A DNA stretch of 64,000 nucleotides from Chitinophagales bacterium (GTDB taxonomy: Bacteria > Bacteroidota > Bacteroidia > Chitinophagales > Chitinophagaceae): NCBI GenBank assembly GCA_015655125.1, contig JAATFP010000019.1, positions 29,651 through 93,650 on the forward strand. The letters are read 5' to 3'. Under the pieces are notes generated by a model. That model was not told the DNA's origin and ran no database searches. It saw only the letters and a list, made by a program, of their open reading frames with translations. The position numbers were made by a program, and so were the translations under genes. This document shows positions 8,623 to 17,612 of this stretch, one piece after another. Within the stretch, counting starts at the first letter, position 1. Each line of letters starts with the position of its first letter.

Positions 8623-9087
8623 TTATGCTGTTTCTGAATTAGTTTTTTTCTTAGCAGGAGCTTTTTTCTTAGCCGGTGCTTTTGGAGCCTCAGCAACTTC
8701 CGCTTTTACAGTTTCAGTTTTAGAAACCTTCACCGCTTTTTCTGTTGCTACACCAGCCGCGTCAACGATCACTGTAACGTGGTTGCTGCGTTTGCGAACC
8801 CTGTAACCACGACCTTGTGGTGCCGGGCGCATACGTTTGATAACACGTGCCCCGTCTACCATGATCGTTTTTACGATCAGTGCATTTTCATCTGCACCTT
8901 CGTTCTTTGCCTTCCAGTTGCTGATGGCAGAAAGTACCAGCTTGCGTAAAGGAACTGAAGAATGTTTTGGATTGAATTCCAAGATCGCCAGTGCTTTTTC
9001 CACCTGCATTCCACGGATAAGATCTACCAACAAACGCATCTTACGCGGTGATGTGGGATAATTATTCAATTTTGCTACTGCTTCCAT
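8623..9087 (-). CDS. rplV: 50S ribosomal protein L22 with Lys/Ala-rich tail
   Basis: 154 aa against about 110 for a typical L22. The core ([36 protein letters not shown] and [20 protein letters not shown]) is standard and lines the exit tunnel. A tail of about 40 residues rich in Ala, Lys, Glu and Pro ([18 protein letters not shown]) follows. Such basic tails occur in other Bacteroidota L22 proteins as far as I recall. Confidence 0.97.
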   Translation of the reverse strand: MEAVAKLNNYPTSPRKMRLLVDLIRGMQVEKALAILEFNPKHSSVPLRKLVLSAISNWKAKNEGADENALIVKTIMVDGARVIKRMRPAPQGRGYRVRKRSNHVTVIVDAAGVATEKAVKVSKTETVKAEVAEAPKAPAKKKAPAKKKTNSETA

Positions 9088-9096
9088 TTTTTGATT

Positions 9097-9171
9097 AAGT
9101 TGTAAGTTTTAAGTGGTAAGTTTTAAGTTAAGCCATTCGACTTATTACTTAAGACTTATTACTTATCACTC
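9097..9171 (-). repeat. Imperfect inverted repeat of TAAGTTTTAAG words in rpsS-rplV spacer
   Basis: Left arm 9097-9128 repeats AAGT-TTTAAGTGGTAAG words. Right arm 9140-9171 repeats ACTTATTACTTA. About 22 of 32 positions are complementary, mismatched in regularly spaced pairs. Another member of the word-hairpin class. Confidence 0.55.
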
Positions 9172-9176
9172 CATTA

Positions 9177-9446
9177 TTACATTTTTTTACTTGAGTGACC
9201 TCTGAAATTTCTCGTTGGTGCAAATTCACCTAACTTATGACCTACCATGAACTCTGTAACATAAACAGGGATAAATTTATTCCCGTTGTGTACCGCAAAT
9301 GTGTGGCCCACGAAATCAGGAGAAATTGTGCTTCTGCGACTCCAGGTCTTGATAACACCTTTTTTGTTTTTTCCTTCATTGATAGCGAAGATCTTGCCTT
9401 CCAGCTTTGCTTCGATGTAAGGACCTTTTTTTAACGAACGACTCAT
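9177..9446 (-). CDS. rpsS: 30S ribosomal protein S19
   Basis: 89 aa. [39 protein letters not shown] and [20 protein letters not shown] are diagnostic. Contacts 16S rRNA in the 30S head. Canonical position between rplB and rplV. Confidence 0.98.
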   Translation of the reverse strand: MSRSLKKGPYIEAKLEGKIFAINEGKNKKGVIKTWSRRSTISPDFVGHTFAVHNGNKFIPVYVTEFMVGHKLGEFAPTRNFRGHSSKKM

Positions 9447-9469
9447 AGTATGTATTTGTTTGTTGATTC

Positions 9470-9490
9470 TTTCCCGATTGCATCGGGAAA
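9470..9490 (-). repeat. Hairpin in rplB-rpsS spacer
   Basis: Perfect 9-bp stem TTTCCCGAT / ATCGGGAAA with a 3-nt loop in the 67-nt spacer. No U-tract on the transcribed strand. Confidence 0.6.
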
Positions 9491-9513
9491 TATTTTAACA
9501 ATGATTAATTATC

Positions 9514-10356
9514 TTATTTGTTTGGCAATTTCTTACCATTACGGCGTGTAAGGATCATTTTGTCGGAACCTTTACCACGTGTACGGGTGATCTGCCCCTT
9601 GGCATATTTACCCTTACGGCTACGTGGGTGACCACCGGAAGCTCTACCTTCACCACCACCCATCGGGTGATCTACCGGGTTCATCGCTACCGCACGTGTG
9701 CGTGGACGAATACCTTTCCAACGGTTACGACCTGCTTTACCCATGCTTTCCAGGCTATGATCGCTGTTTGATGTAACACCAACGGTTGCATAACAGTTGA
9801 TCAATACTTTTCTCAACTCACCACTCGGCATTTTAATTACCGCGTATTTGCCTTCCTTGTTATTCAACTGTGCAGATGTACCGGCACTACGTACCAGGAT
9901 ACCACCCTGACCAGGCTGCATTTCGATATTGTGAACGTTTGTACCAAGCGGCATGTTTTTCAACATCAACGCATTTCCTAATTCAGGAACAACGTCATCA
10001 CCACTTTCTACTTTCTGGCCAACCTGCAAACCTTGCGGAGCAAGGATATAACGTTTTTCACCATCTGCATAATAAAGCAAAGCGATGAAAGCCGTACGGT
10101 TTGGATCGTACTCGATCGTTTTTACAGTCGCAGGGATGTTCTTCTTGTTCCTCTTAAAATCAATCACACGGTACATTGTTTTGTTACCGCCGCCCATATA
10201 GCGCATGGATCTTCTACCCTGTGAGTTTCTACCGGCCGTATTCTTTTGCGGTTCAAGCAAAGATTTTTCAGGAACGTTGGTGGTGATCTCTGCATAAGCA
10301 TTACCAATTCTCCAACGAGTACCTGCTGTGACCGGTTTGTATTTTCTAAGTGCCAT
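9514..10356 (-). CDS. rplB: 50S ribosomal protein L2
   Basis: 280 aa, family length. [34 protein letters not shown] and the C-terminal peptidyl-transferase signature [20 protein letters not shown] are present. One of the 50S proteins nearest the catalytic centre. Confidence 0.98.
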   Translation of the reverse strand: MALRKYKPVTAGTRWRIGNAYAEITTNVPEKSLLEPQKNTAGRNSQGRRSMRYMGGGNKTMYRVIDFKRNKKNIPATVKTIEYDPNRTAFIALLYYADGEKRYILAPQGLQVGQKVESGDDVVPELGNALMLKNMPLGTNVHNIEMQPGQGGILVRSAGTSAQLNNKEGKYAVIKMPSGELRKVLINCYATVGVTSNSDHSLESMGKAGRNRWKGIRPRTRAVAMNPVDHPMGGGEGRASGGHPRSRKGKYAKGQITRTRGKGSDKMILTRRNGKKLPNK

Positions 10357-10374
10357 TTTTGATTTTTTTACCCT

Positions 10375-10392
10375 AAATCCCTGAAGGGATTT
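10375..10392 (-). repeat. Short palindrome in rplW-rplB spacer
   Basis: AAATCCCT-GA-AGGGATTT, effectively a 7-bp stem with a 4-nt loop, in the 102-nt spacer upstream of rplB. Too short to call a terminator. Confidence 0.45.
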
Positions 10393-10458
10393 TCGGAACT
10401 TTTTATTTTAAAAATCTCTGCGTTTTGCGGTAGCAGAATTACCATACTTTATAAAATC

Positions 10459-10758
10459 TTAAACTGTAGTGTACAAGTCAATTGTCTCACCTTCAGCAAC
10501 CGTAACTACTGCTTTTTTCTTTGCTGGCTTGCGGCCAACGATGAAACCAGCTTTTGTATATTTTGCTTTCAGTTTAGAAGGCATCACCATGGTGTTCACT
10601 TCTTCAACCTGCACGCCGTAGAAAGTTTCTACTGCTTTTTTGATTTCCAGTTTGTTAGCCTTACGGTCAACTACGAAAGTGTAGCGGTTCATTTTTTCTG
10701 ATTGCTTGTTAGCTTTCTCAGACAAAATCGGCTTTATTAAAACGTCAGATGGTTTCAT
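10459..10758 (-). CDS. rplW: 50S ribosomal protein L23
   Basis: 99 aa. MKPSDVLIKPILSEKANKQS, YTFVVDRKANKLEIKKAVE and YGVQVEEVNTMVMPSKLKAK are L23 signatures. Docking site for trigger factor and SRP at the tunnel exit. Order rplD-rplW-rplB is standard. Confidence 0.97.
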   Translation of the reverse strand: MKPSDVLIKPILSEKANKQSEKMNRYTFVVDRKANKLEIKKAVETFYGVQVEEVNTMVMPSKLKAKYTKAGFIVGRKPAKKKAVVTVAEGETIDLYTTV

Positions 10759-10781
10759 CTTTTCTATTTTGTTAATTTGCT

Positions 10782-10796
10782 ATCAGCTGGGCTGAT
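10782..10796 (-). repeat. Small hairpin in rplD-rplW spacer
   Basis: ATCAGC-TGG-GCTGAT, 6-bp perfect stem with a 3-nt loop in the 58-nt spacer. Weak by itself; listed because most long spacers of this operon carry a hairpin. Confidence 0.35.
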
Positions 10797-10816
10797 TGAA
10801 ATCGGTTTGTTATTTA

Positions 10817-11449
10817 TTAAGCTTCAGCAGCTGCTTCGGAAAACAATTTTGCTGCGCTTTCTGTCAACACCAGCACGTTTGCGTTCAGGATGTCGTAAGT
10901 ATTCATATCATTTACAACAGTTCCTTCAACACCGGCTACGTTACGCAGGCTCAGGTAGAAATTGTCATTATATTCCGGAATCACGAACAAAGTCTTTTTA
11001 CGACCAACGTTCAGGCTCTTCAAAATACCCGTGAAGGTTTTTGTTTTCGGAGCGTCCAGGTTCACATCTTCCAAAACAACGATGTTGTTTTCTTTAGCTT
11101 TGTAAGACAATGCGCTCATCTTAGCCAGGTCTTTCACTTTACGATTCAGTTTGATATCGTATTTGTGTGGTTTTGGACCGAAGATGCTACCACCACCTTT
11201 ATAGATAGGGTTACGCAGGTTACCTTTACGTGCACCACCTGTACCTTTTTGTTTGTGAAGTTTCTTGGAAGAACCTTTCACTTCCATACGGGTCTTTACT
11301 TTGTGCGTACCCTGGCGTTGTGCGCCCTGGTATTGTTTTACTGCAAGGTAAATAACGTGGTCGTTTGGCTCGATACCGAAAATATCTTCCGGCAGTTCAA
11401 TCGTCCTTCCGGTTTTTTCGCCTTTTGTATTTATAATATCTAGTTGCAT
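10817..11449 (-). CDS. rplD: 50S ribosomal protein L4
   Basis: 210 aa. Contains the loop region KVKGSSKKLHKQKGTGGARK-type segment (KTRMEVKGSSKKLHKQKG) and FGPKPHKYDIKLNRKVKDLA. In E. coli L4 represses its own S10 operon; no leader of the E. coli type is recognisable here. A 215-aa frame on the opposite strand is a shadow. Confidence 0.98.
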   Translation of the reverse strand: MQLDIINTKGEKTGRTIELPEDIFGIEPNDHVIYLAVKQYQGAQRQGTHKVKTRMEVKGSSKKLHKQKGTGGARKGNLRNPIYKGGGSIFGPKPHKYDIKLNRKVKDLAKMSALSYKAKENNIVVLEDVNLDAPKTKTFTGILKSLNVGRKKTLFVIPEYNDNFYLSLRNVAGVEGTVVNDMNTYDILNANVLVLTESAAKLFSEAAAEA

Positions 11450-11502
11450 TTTCTTTTGTTTATTAAGTTCAATGTTGATGATTTATGATACGGCCTGTTT
11501 TA

Positions 11503-12120
11503 TTATTTCTGTATCAAAACGATTGAACCGTTATGGCCCGGAACCGATCCGCTAACCAGGATGTAATTTTTTTCTGCAAAGATCTTCACTACTTTCAAAC
11601 CTTTCATCTTCACTCTGTCGCCACCCATGCGACCCGCCATGCGCATGCCTTTGAATACGCGGCTCGCATCGGATGAGTTACCGATAGAACCCGGTGCACG
11701 CTGACGATCATGCTGACCATGGGATTGTTCACCAACACCACTAAAACCGTGACGTTTAACAACACCCTGGAAGCCTTTACCTTTGGTGGTACCTACCACT
11801 TCGATCTTGTCGCCTTCGGCGAAGATGTCAACTGTAATAGTTTCACCAACTGCTTTGTCAATTTCGCTATCGCGGATTTCCTGAACGAATTTTTTAGGAG
11901 CTGTATTAGCTTTTGCGAAGTGGTTCACTTCGGCTTTGATGGAGTGCTTTTCTTTCTTGTCGCCGAATGCGATCTGAAGGGCGTTGTAACCGTCTGTTTC
12001 TACGGTTTTCTTTTGAGTGACTACACATGGCCCCGCTTCGATGATCGTAACCGCAGTCTGCTTGCCGGTTGTATCAAAGATACTGGTCATGCCAATCTTC
12101 TTTCCAATAATACTTTTCAT
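11503..12120 (-). CDS. rplC: 50S ribosomal protein L3
   Basis: Taken from the ATG at 12118-12120 ([20 protein letters not shown]), giving 205 aa. The frame is open for 14 more codons upstream to 12162 but those residues ([14 protein letters not shown]) lie in spacer sequence and are not L3-like. The core signature [20 protein letters not shown] and [20 protein letters not shown] is intact. Spacer to rpsJ is 126 nt from this start and includes CTCCTT (12143-12148) and AAGGAG (12175-12180) around TTCGAC and TGCTCAGTCTGAC words. Confidence 0.97.
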   Translation of the reverse strand: MKSIIGKKIGMTSIFDTTGKQTAVTIIEAGPCVVTQKKTVETDGYNALQIAFGDKKEKHSIKAEVNHFAKANTAPKKFVQEIRDSEIDKAVGETITVDIFAEGDKIEVVGTTKGKGFQGVVKRHGFSGVGEQSHGQHDRQRAPGSIGNSSDASRVFKGMRMAGRMGGDRVKMKGLKVVKIFAEKNYILVSGSVPGHNGSIVLIQK

Positions 12121-12246
12121 TGTATCTGTTTTATGCTCAGCGCTCCTTTTCGACTTCGACATGCTCAGTCTGACAAGGAGTTAAGCGTTTCATTTTTTTA
12201 TTAAGAGCTTACCTGGTGCCTTTCTTCGCCGGAGCGAAGAGGTTCA

Positions 12247-12552
12247 TCAAGCTTTGATTTCTACATCCACACCACTAGGCAAATCCAGTTTGCTCAGAGC
12301 ATCAACCGTACGGCTGCTGCTGGTGTAAATGTCTAACAAACGTTTGTGTGTACACAATTGGAACTGCTCCCGCGCTTTCTTGTTAACGTGAGGAGAACGC
12401 AACACGGTAAAGATTTTCTTATGCGTAGGTAAAGGAATTGGACCTGTTACTACTGCGCCTGTGCTGCGTACAGTTTTTACGATCTTTTCAGCTGACTTAT
12501 CTACTAAATTGTGGTCGTAAGACTGTAATTTGATTCTGATTCGTTGTGACAT
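12247..12552 (-). CDS. rpsJ: 30S ribosomal protein S10, first gene of the operon
   Basis: 101 aa. [40 protein letters not shown] and [20 protein letters not shown] are diagnostic. Its promoter lies 43 nt upstream. In many bacteria rpsG and fusA precede rpsJ; here the neighbour is a divergent DUF6089 gene, so the operon starts at rpsJ. Confidence 0.98.
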   Translation of the reverse strand: MSQRIRIKLQSYDHNLVDKSAEKIVKTVRSTGAVVTGPIPLPTHKKIFTVLRSPHVNKKAREQFQLCTHKRLLDIYTSSSRTVDALSKLDLPSGVDVEIKA

Positions 12553-12594
12553 ATGTAAAGAACTTTAAAAAATACCGTTTTTTAATTTGGAGTG

Positions 12595-12602
12595 CAAAGG
12601 TA
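12595..12602 (-). promoter_or_regulatory. Bacteroidota -7 element for the S10-spc operon
   Basis: TACCTTTG on the minus strand fits the TAnnTTTG consensus exactly. Transcription would start near 12588, giving a leader of about 35 nt before rpsJ. No clear TTG -33 element is seen at the expected distance. Confidence 0.6.
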
Positions 12603-12727
12603 AGGGTCTGTTTGTAAATAGAAAAGAAATAAAGAAAGTTTTTTTAGAAAATTTCATCATTTGTTTAGGAATGGTCTTTGGTAATACACGGGCAAACACC
12701 CATTTTCACCAACCTTCCATTTTTAAT

Positions 12728-13588
12728 ATGAAAAAACTCCTCCCCCTGCTTGGTATAGCATTATTGCCATACTTCGCTCATTCTCAGGGCCTTCATGCTG
12801 ATCTTCATTTGGGCGTGGCCAATTATCAGGGCGATCTGCAAACGAAAAAATTCACTTTCAAAGGAGCGAAGCCGGCCGTCGGACTCGGACTTTCCTATGA
12901 CGTTTCTAACCACTTCGTCGTGCGCGGATTGGCCAGTTTCATGACCGTTTCGGGCGCCGACCGGAACACGAATGGCATCATCAACCCGAGAAACCTCGAT
13001 TTTACCTCACGGATCTGGGAAGCGCAGCTCGGCGTAGAATACAATATTTTGGATATCACCGAGCGGAGTTTTACCCCTTATGTTTTTGCCGGCGTAGCAG
13101 CTTTTCACTTCAACCCATATTCCCACGACAGCTCGGGAAACAAGTTTTTTCTGCGCAGCTTGGGTACGGAAGGGCAAGGGCTGGCTCAATATCCCGACAA
13201 GAAATTATATAAGAACAACCAGTTGTCAATTCCGTTTGGTGGCGGCGTGAAGTTCGCTTTCACCGACAAATTACAAGTGGGCATCGAAGTCGGCCTACGC
13301 AAATTATTTACCGATTACCTGGACGATGTGAGCGGTACTTACGCCGATTCCACCATTCTGGCCAATGCACGCGGACCGCAGGCGGTGGCTTTTGCCTACC
13401 GTGAAAGTGAGATCCACGGACCGTCCACCTATCCCCGCGAAGGCGCCGTCCGTGGCAACCCGGATAAAAAGGATTGGTATTACGTAACGGGGCTTCATAT
13501 AAGTTACCTGCTTGGAAACGGAAATGGCGGTGGCGGCGGCCGCGGCGGTGGAAAAAATAAGCTGGGTTGTCCGGCGAATGTATTTTGA
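12728..13588 (+). CDS. DUF6089-like outer membrane beta-barrel protein
   Basis: 286 aa from the ATG at 12728, chosen because it opens a signal peptide (MKKLLPLLGIALLPYFAHSQ); the frame extends upstream to 12587 with no family-like sequence. The mature part alternates hydrophobic strands and contains FHFNPY, LGTEGQGLAQYPDKK, IPFGGGVKFAF and GLRKLFTDYLDDVSGTYAD, which I recognise from the DUF6089 family of Bacteroidota. It ends in an unusual Gly-rich stretch followed by KNKLGCPANVF. Function unknown; outer membrane location is inferred. Divergent from rpsJ. Confidence 0.8.
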   Translation: MKKLLPLLGIALLPYFAHSQGLHADLHLGVANYQGDLQTKKFTFKGAKPAVGLGLSYDVSNHFVVRGLASFMTVSGADRNTNGIINPRNLDFTSRIWEAQLGVEYNILDITERSFTPYVFAGVAAFHFNPYSHDSSGNKFFLRSLGTEGQGLAQYPDKKLYKNNQLSIPFGGGVKFAFTDKLQVGIEVGLRKLFTDYLDDVSGTYADSTILANARGPQAVAFAYRESEIHGPSTYPREGAVRGNPDKKDWYYVTGLHISYLLGNGNGGGGGRGGGKNKLGCPANVF

Positions 13589-13739
13589 TCATCGTGAGAA
13601 ATCTCCTGTCATCGAAAAGTTTAAATAAAATTTGTTTAGTTCTTAAAATCTATTATTTTAGCAGAGATAAATTTTTTCAAGAAAATTTGTTCCGTACCAA
13701 CCCATTTCTCTAATAGCTTTTGTTATTGAAAGTATATTT

Positions 13740-14752
13740 ATGAAAACTAACCGCTGGCTACTACCCGTGCTTTTGCTGCTGGGAAAATTTTGTTTGGCCC
13801 AAACTACCTTCACACAATTTTATAGCGTCCCGTTATCATTCAACCCGGCAAATACGGGGAGATTTAATAAGAGTTACCGCATCGGGGGTGATTCACGCAG
13901 GAAAAAAACTCACACAGCGATATTTTTAATAAAAATATCTTATTCGCAGATTGCAAAATATTAAACTCCTCAATTCCCGAAAACGATTGCCTTGCAGCCG
14001 GAATAAGTGCTTTGAATGAAAATAGTCAGACAGAAGGTATCAACAACAATTACGTGTCGTTTTCTTTCGCTTATCAAAAAGGGCTCAATGAAACAGGTAC
14101 ACAACAAATTGGCATAGGTTTTCAAACTACACTTGCCCGTCGCAAACTGGAAAGGCCAAAAAACATTTTTGAAGATCAGCTTAATCAATTGCTGAGCGCC
14201 GGCTATACTAACATCGATTATTCCTTATTTGAAGGCGTTGATATTTCTTATACAGATGTTAATGTGGGGCTTATTTATCAGGGGGAAATCAATAGTTCCA
14301 ATTATCTGTCTGCCGGAATTTCAATGCAACATATTACCACCCCTTACAAGACTTTTTCCGGAGGCGAATTGAGTGTTCCACGCGAGGTTTTAAGCCATAT
14401 TGCGTGGGAAAGACATACAACCTCAGGCAAATCAATATATGTGTCTGCTTTGACTAATTTTTCCGACAAGCACTTCAACAGTGTGTTGTCTGGTATTTCA
14501 TACGAAATGCCGCTAAAAAAAAATTACCAGATGCTTTTAGGCGGTTGGTTAAGAAAGGGCATACGTCAAGATAATAATTCTTTTACTCCATCGCTTGGCT
14601 TAAAATGCAAAAACTTTATTATAAACACATCTTACGACATCAACATTTCTTCAAAACTCGCCAGTCTCAGCAGCGCCAGCGAACTATCATTGATCTATAT
14701 TAATGCTGTTACCAGAGAGCGGTTTCTTGAAAATAAATTTATCAAGTTCTGA
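13740..14752 (+). pseudogene. PorP/SprF-family T9SS outer membrane protein split by a frameshift
   Basis: The N-terminal part (13740-13964) has a signal peptide and the family start QFYSVPLSFNPANTG then YRIGG, and stops early. The continuation is in the -1 frame: from about 13907 it reads NSHSDIFNKNILFADCKILN, then LAAGISALNENSQ and NNNYVSFSFAYQKGLN to the stop at 14752. One base is missing at or near the 7-A run 13902-13908; restoring an A gives a continuous protein of about 337 aa, the normal PorP/SprF length. It could be a true pseudogene, a homopolymer sequencing error, or rescued by slippage. Its partner cargo gene follows after 29 nt. Confidence 0.8.
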
Positions 14753-14781
14753 CATTATTTTTTACGCTTAAAAATACCACT

Positions 14782-16611
14782 ATGAAACTCTTCTTTACGA
14801 GCTTTTTTTTATTTTTTTGTTTTCTTACCCGTGCTGACAATATCATCAGCGGGAATAATAATGTTGTTCCGAATGCGGTTGAAATCTATACCGTCAACTG
14901 GGATAGTTGGGGCAGCGTGTATGAGAATTATTCCAACGTACAATGGACTGTTACAAATGGAACAGTGATATCTTCGGATAAACATACGGTAACGGTGCAA
15001 TGGGACGACATCCCGAATTGGTTAAACGCCACAGGCTCAATCGACGTATATGATGATCTCGGAGGGCAATCGGGGAACATACAGGTGGATATCGTAAATT
15101 TTTTGGAAGGGACTTCCGCAGAATGTACAGGGGTACTTGGAGCACCTGCAGTATTTATTGACTTTTCACACGGGAGCAATCCAGGGCCTCCCTTACCCGC
15201 AGGCTCCATTACTTACAATTACAGCTCCAGTTGTATAATCAATTCTGGCAAATATGCTATTTCGAATAGTACCGTAGGCTGCAACGGGAGTTGGCTTGGA
15301 CTTACTCAGGACCACACTCCAAATGATGTTAACGGCTATATGCTGATGGTGGATGGAGATGATCACCGTGGTGAAGTATATCGTTCGCTTGTAAGCGGGT
15401 TAACGTCGGCTTTCAAATATGAGATGTCTGTGTATATTGCAAATCTTGCAGACGGCTATCAGAAGCCGAGAATCAATTTTGAAATACGCGATTTATCAAA
15501 CAACCTGATTCAAAAAAGCGGTTCTTACACCATTCCGTTCGATGGTGCCGCACCATGGAAAAAAGTTTCTTTCATGTTTGACCTGCCCCTGGGCTCCAGT
15601 TCGGTGTATGTCGTTTTGGTAAACGACCATAATGATGAAAGCGGAAATGATTTTGTTGTGGATGACATATCTTTTGCACCCTGTTATCCGCCCATACTGG
15701 CCTCGTTTTCCAGCAGTTCGATCGTTGATAAATCCTACATATGCAATAATGGCACTGTAAATCTTTATTCAAGATGGCCTACCCCCTCCATTCCTTATAC
15801 GAACCCCGGTTTCAAATGGCAAAAGAGTTCCAATAATGGGATTACCTGGATAGACATCCCTGGGGCAACCACCATGAATTTCACCCAAACGGAAGCAGTA
15901 GCCGGTTTATTTCAATACAGGATGTATGCTTACGAAACGGCCGCTCCGAGTCAATTCGTGGTTTCAAATGCGATTTCTTACTTTGTTCAAAAAATGGTTG
16001 TGGAAGCAAAAACGCATAACGTTTTTGCCTGTAATCCTAACCCGGTTCAATTGAACCCGACATATTATGTGCAATATGCCGATCCTTACGGCCCGGCACT
16101 AACGTATACTTACCTCTGGTCACCCGGCACTTACTTGAGTAGCACTACCATTGCCACTCCAAATATTTCATTGCCTGCACTGCCACCGCCGGCCGCGAAC
16201 CTTCCCCCACCACCCCCTATAAATTACAGTTATTCACTTACAGTTACCAACAACAATTTTGCAGGTTGTGTTGCAACGGGCACTCAAACGGTGTCGCATT
16301 ATAATCCGCGTAAAGTAGCAGTCCCTTCCGCATTTACACCTGACCTCACAACCAATAATCTGTTCAGACCAATAAATTTAGATGATTATCCAGGTGGTAA
16401 ATTCTGGGTCAATAATCGCTGGGGACAAAATGTATTTTATTCGGAGGGTCCTACGCTGCTCAATTATTCGTGGAACGGCAAGTACCAGGGCATACCCCAG
16501 GAACAGGGGAACTATGTATGGATTGTTCAAATTCCGGGGTGCCCCACCAATATACTAAACGGCGGCACAGGAACCAATGTGCCTAACGGAAATGTATTAT
16601 TGATCCGGTAA
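14782..16611 (+). CDS. Secreted multidomain protein with CHU_C (T9SS type B) C-terminus
   Basis: 609 aa. Signal peptide (FFTSFFLFFCFLTRADN), then an Ig/PKD-like segment (to about residue 105), a jelly-roll or MAM-like segment (about 130-300, with NFEIRD, KKVSFMFDLP and FVVDDISFAPC), another Ig-like segment (FKWQKSSNNGITWIDIPGAT), a proline-rich linker LPPPPPINYS, and a C-terminal CHU_C domain (VPSAFTPDLTTNNLF, WVNNRWGQNVFYS, YSWNGKYQGIPQ, QGNYVWIVQI). The CHU_C domain marks export by T9SS. Probably served by the PorP/SprF gene just upstream. Ligand unknown. Confidence 0.8.
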   Translation: MKLFFTSFFLFFCFLTRADNIISGNNNVVPNAVEIYTVNWDSWGSVYENYSNVQWTVTNGTVISSDKHTVTVQWDDIPNWLNATGSIDVYDDLGGQSGNIQVDIVNFLEGTSAECTGVLGAPAVFIDFSHGSNPGPPLPAGSITYNYSSSCIINSGKYAISNSTVGCNGSWLGLTQDHTPNDVNGYMLMVDGDDHRGEVYRSLVSGLTSAFKYEMSVYIANLADGYQKPRINFEIRDLSNNLIQKSGSYTIPFDGAAPWKKVSFMFDLPLGSSSVYVVLVNDHNDESGNDFVVDDISFAPCYPPILASFSSSSIVDKSYICNNGTVNLYSRWPTPSIPYTNPGFKWQKSSNNGITWIDIPGATTMNFTQTEAVAGLFQYRMYAYETAAPSQFVVSNAISYFVQKMVVEAKTHNVFACNPNPVQLNPTYYVQYADPYGPALTYTYLWSPGTYLSSTTIATPNISLPALPPPAANLPPPPPINYSYSLTVTNNNFAGCVATGTQTVSHYNPRKVAVPSAFTPDLTTNNLFRPINLDDYPGGKFWVNNRWGQNVFYSEGPTLLNYSWNGKYQGIPQEQGNYVWIVQIPGCPTNILNGGTGTNVPNGNVLLIR

Positions 16612-16704
16612 AAAGAATCACCGATCCTATTAATAAAAAGTTTCGAATAGTTCTTAAATTTAAGCGCTATTTGAACACTCGAATGACCACCATCCCGATA
16701 GTGT

Positions 16705-17481
16705 ATGAAACTAAAACTTTTTATCATTGCAACGATTTTGTTATTGGGCAAAAATTCTTTTGGCCAGTCTGCCGATATCGATGCCGACCGGCCCGGGCAA
16801 ACAATTGGTCCATACGCAGTGCCGGTAAAATCATTTCAAACAGAGATCGGCCTTCTGCGTCAAACAGATAAAGGCTTCCCGCCTTTTATCGATAGATATT
16901 TTCAGCATCCCTCGCTGCTGGCTAAATATGGATTAGTGAAATTTGTGGAGTTGCGAGTTATTACGGAATATGCGACTATTTCCGAGGAACAGGGTAATAT
17001 AAAAAACAGCAAATCGGGAATCAACAATCTGCAGGTTGGTGGAAAATTTAATTTTGTGAAAGATAAGGGCCTGCGGCCGGCGATCGCACTGATAGCCCAT
17101 TATAATTTTCGTGGACGGCGCAGCTTGTATAAAGATTCCGTGGACGGCGCCAATTTCCGCTTTGCCTTCCGGCACAACTTTTCACAGTCGTTTTCACTTG
17201 GTTACAATCTTGGAATGGCCTGGGAAAGGTTTGGCTCCAGCCCGGCATTTATTTATACACTTTCGCCAAAGTTTACATTTGCCGAAAAGTGGCAGGCTTT
17301 TGCGGAGATTTTCGGCTACATCTGGAATGACCGTCCTCCGAACCATAGTGCCGACGGCGGCATATCCTACTTTCTGAACGATCAATTGAAAATAGACGCA
17401 TCGGCAGGATTCGGGATAAGCAAACTGAACGCACCGGATAGATTTTATGCAATAGGGGCTTCTTTCCGATTTGGAAACTGA
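16705..17481 (+). CDS. Putative outer membrane protein, PF13557-like (MetA-pathway/transporter barrel)
   Basis: 258 aa. Signal peptide MKLKLFIIATILLLGKNSFG followed by the sequence DIDADRPGQTIGPYAVPVKS, whose DRPG is characteristic of the PF13557 outer membrane family, then alternating strands and a terminal aromatic-type strand (FYAIGASFRFGN). Members are annotated as transporters or phenol-degradation proteins without firm function. Monocistronic; shares a bidirectional terminator with the convergent gene. Confidence 0.7.
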   Translation: MKLKLFIIATILLLGKNSFGQSADIDADRPGQTIGPYAVPVKSFQTEIGLLRQTDKGFPPFIDRYFQHPSLLAKYGLVKFVELRVITEYATISEEQGNIKNSKSGINNLQVGGKFNFVKDKGLRPAIALIAHYNFRGRRSLYKDSVDGANFRFAFRHNFSQSFSLGYNLGMAWERFGSSPAFIYTLSPKFTFAEKWQAFAEIFGYIWNDRPPNHSADGGISYFLNDQLKIDASAGFGISKLNAPDRFYAIGASFRFGN

Positions 17482-17532
17482 ACGTTCATTCAGGGGCGAT
17501 ATATTACCTAAGTTTGTTGATATTGGCATAAA

Positions 17533-17565
17533 AAAACCGGTGACTACCATCACCGGTTTTTTTTT
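17533..17565. terminator. Bidirectional intrinsic terminator
   Basis: Perfect 11-bp stem AAAACCGGTGA / TCACCGGTTTT (17533-17543, 17550-17560) with a 6-nt loop, an A-run before it and T-run after it. It serves both the gene ending at 17481 (+) and the one ending at 17613 (-). Confidence 0.9.
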
Positions 17566-17612
17566 CTGGATGAAATCCTGTTCACATTAGCCGAAAAACT
17601 CTGCATTTCAAG

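Noticed and set aside
10796..11443. 215-aa open frame antisense to rplD
   Set aside because: Exact shadow of L4, composition (many Phe, Cys, His) typical of antisense frames, no start context.
13895..13910. Programmed -1 frameshift site in the PorP/SprF gene
   Set aside because: The zero-frame heptamer is G AAA AAA, not a standard X XXY YYZ site, and no family precedent is known to me; kept as pseudogene, error or homopolymer slippage.
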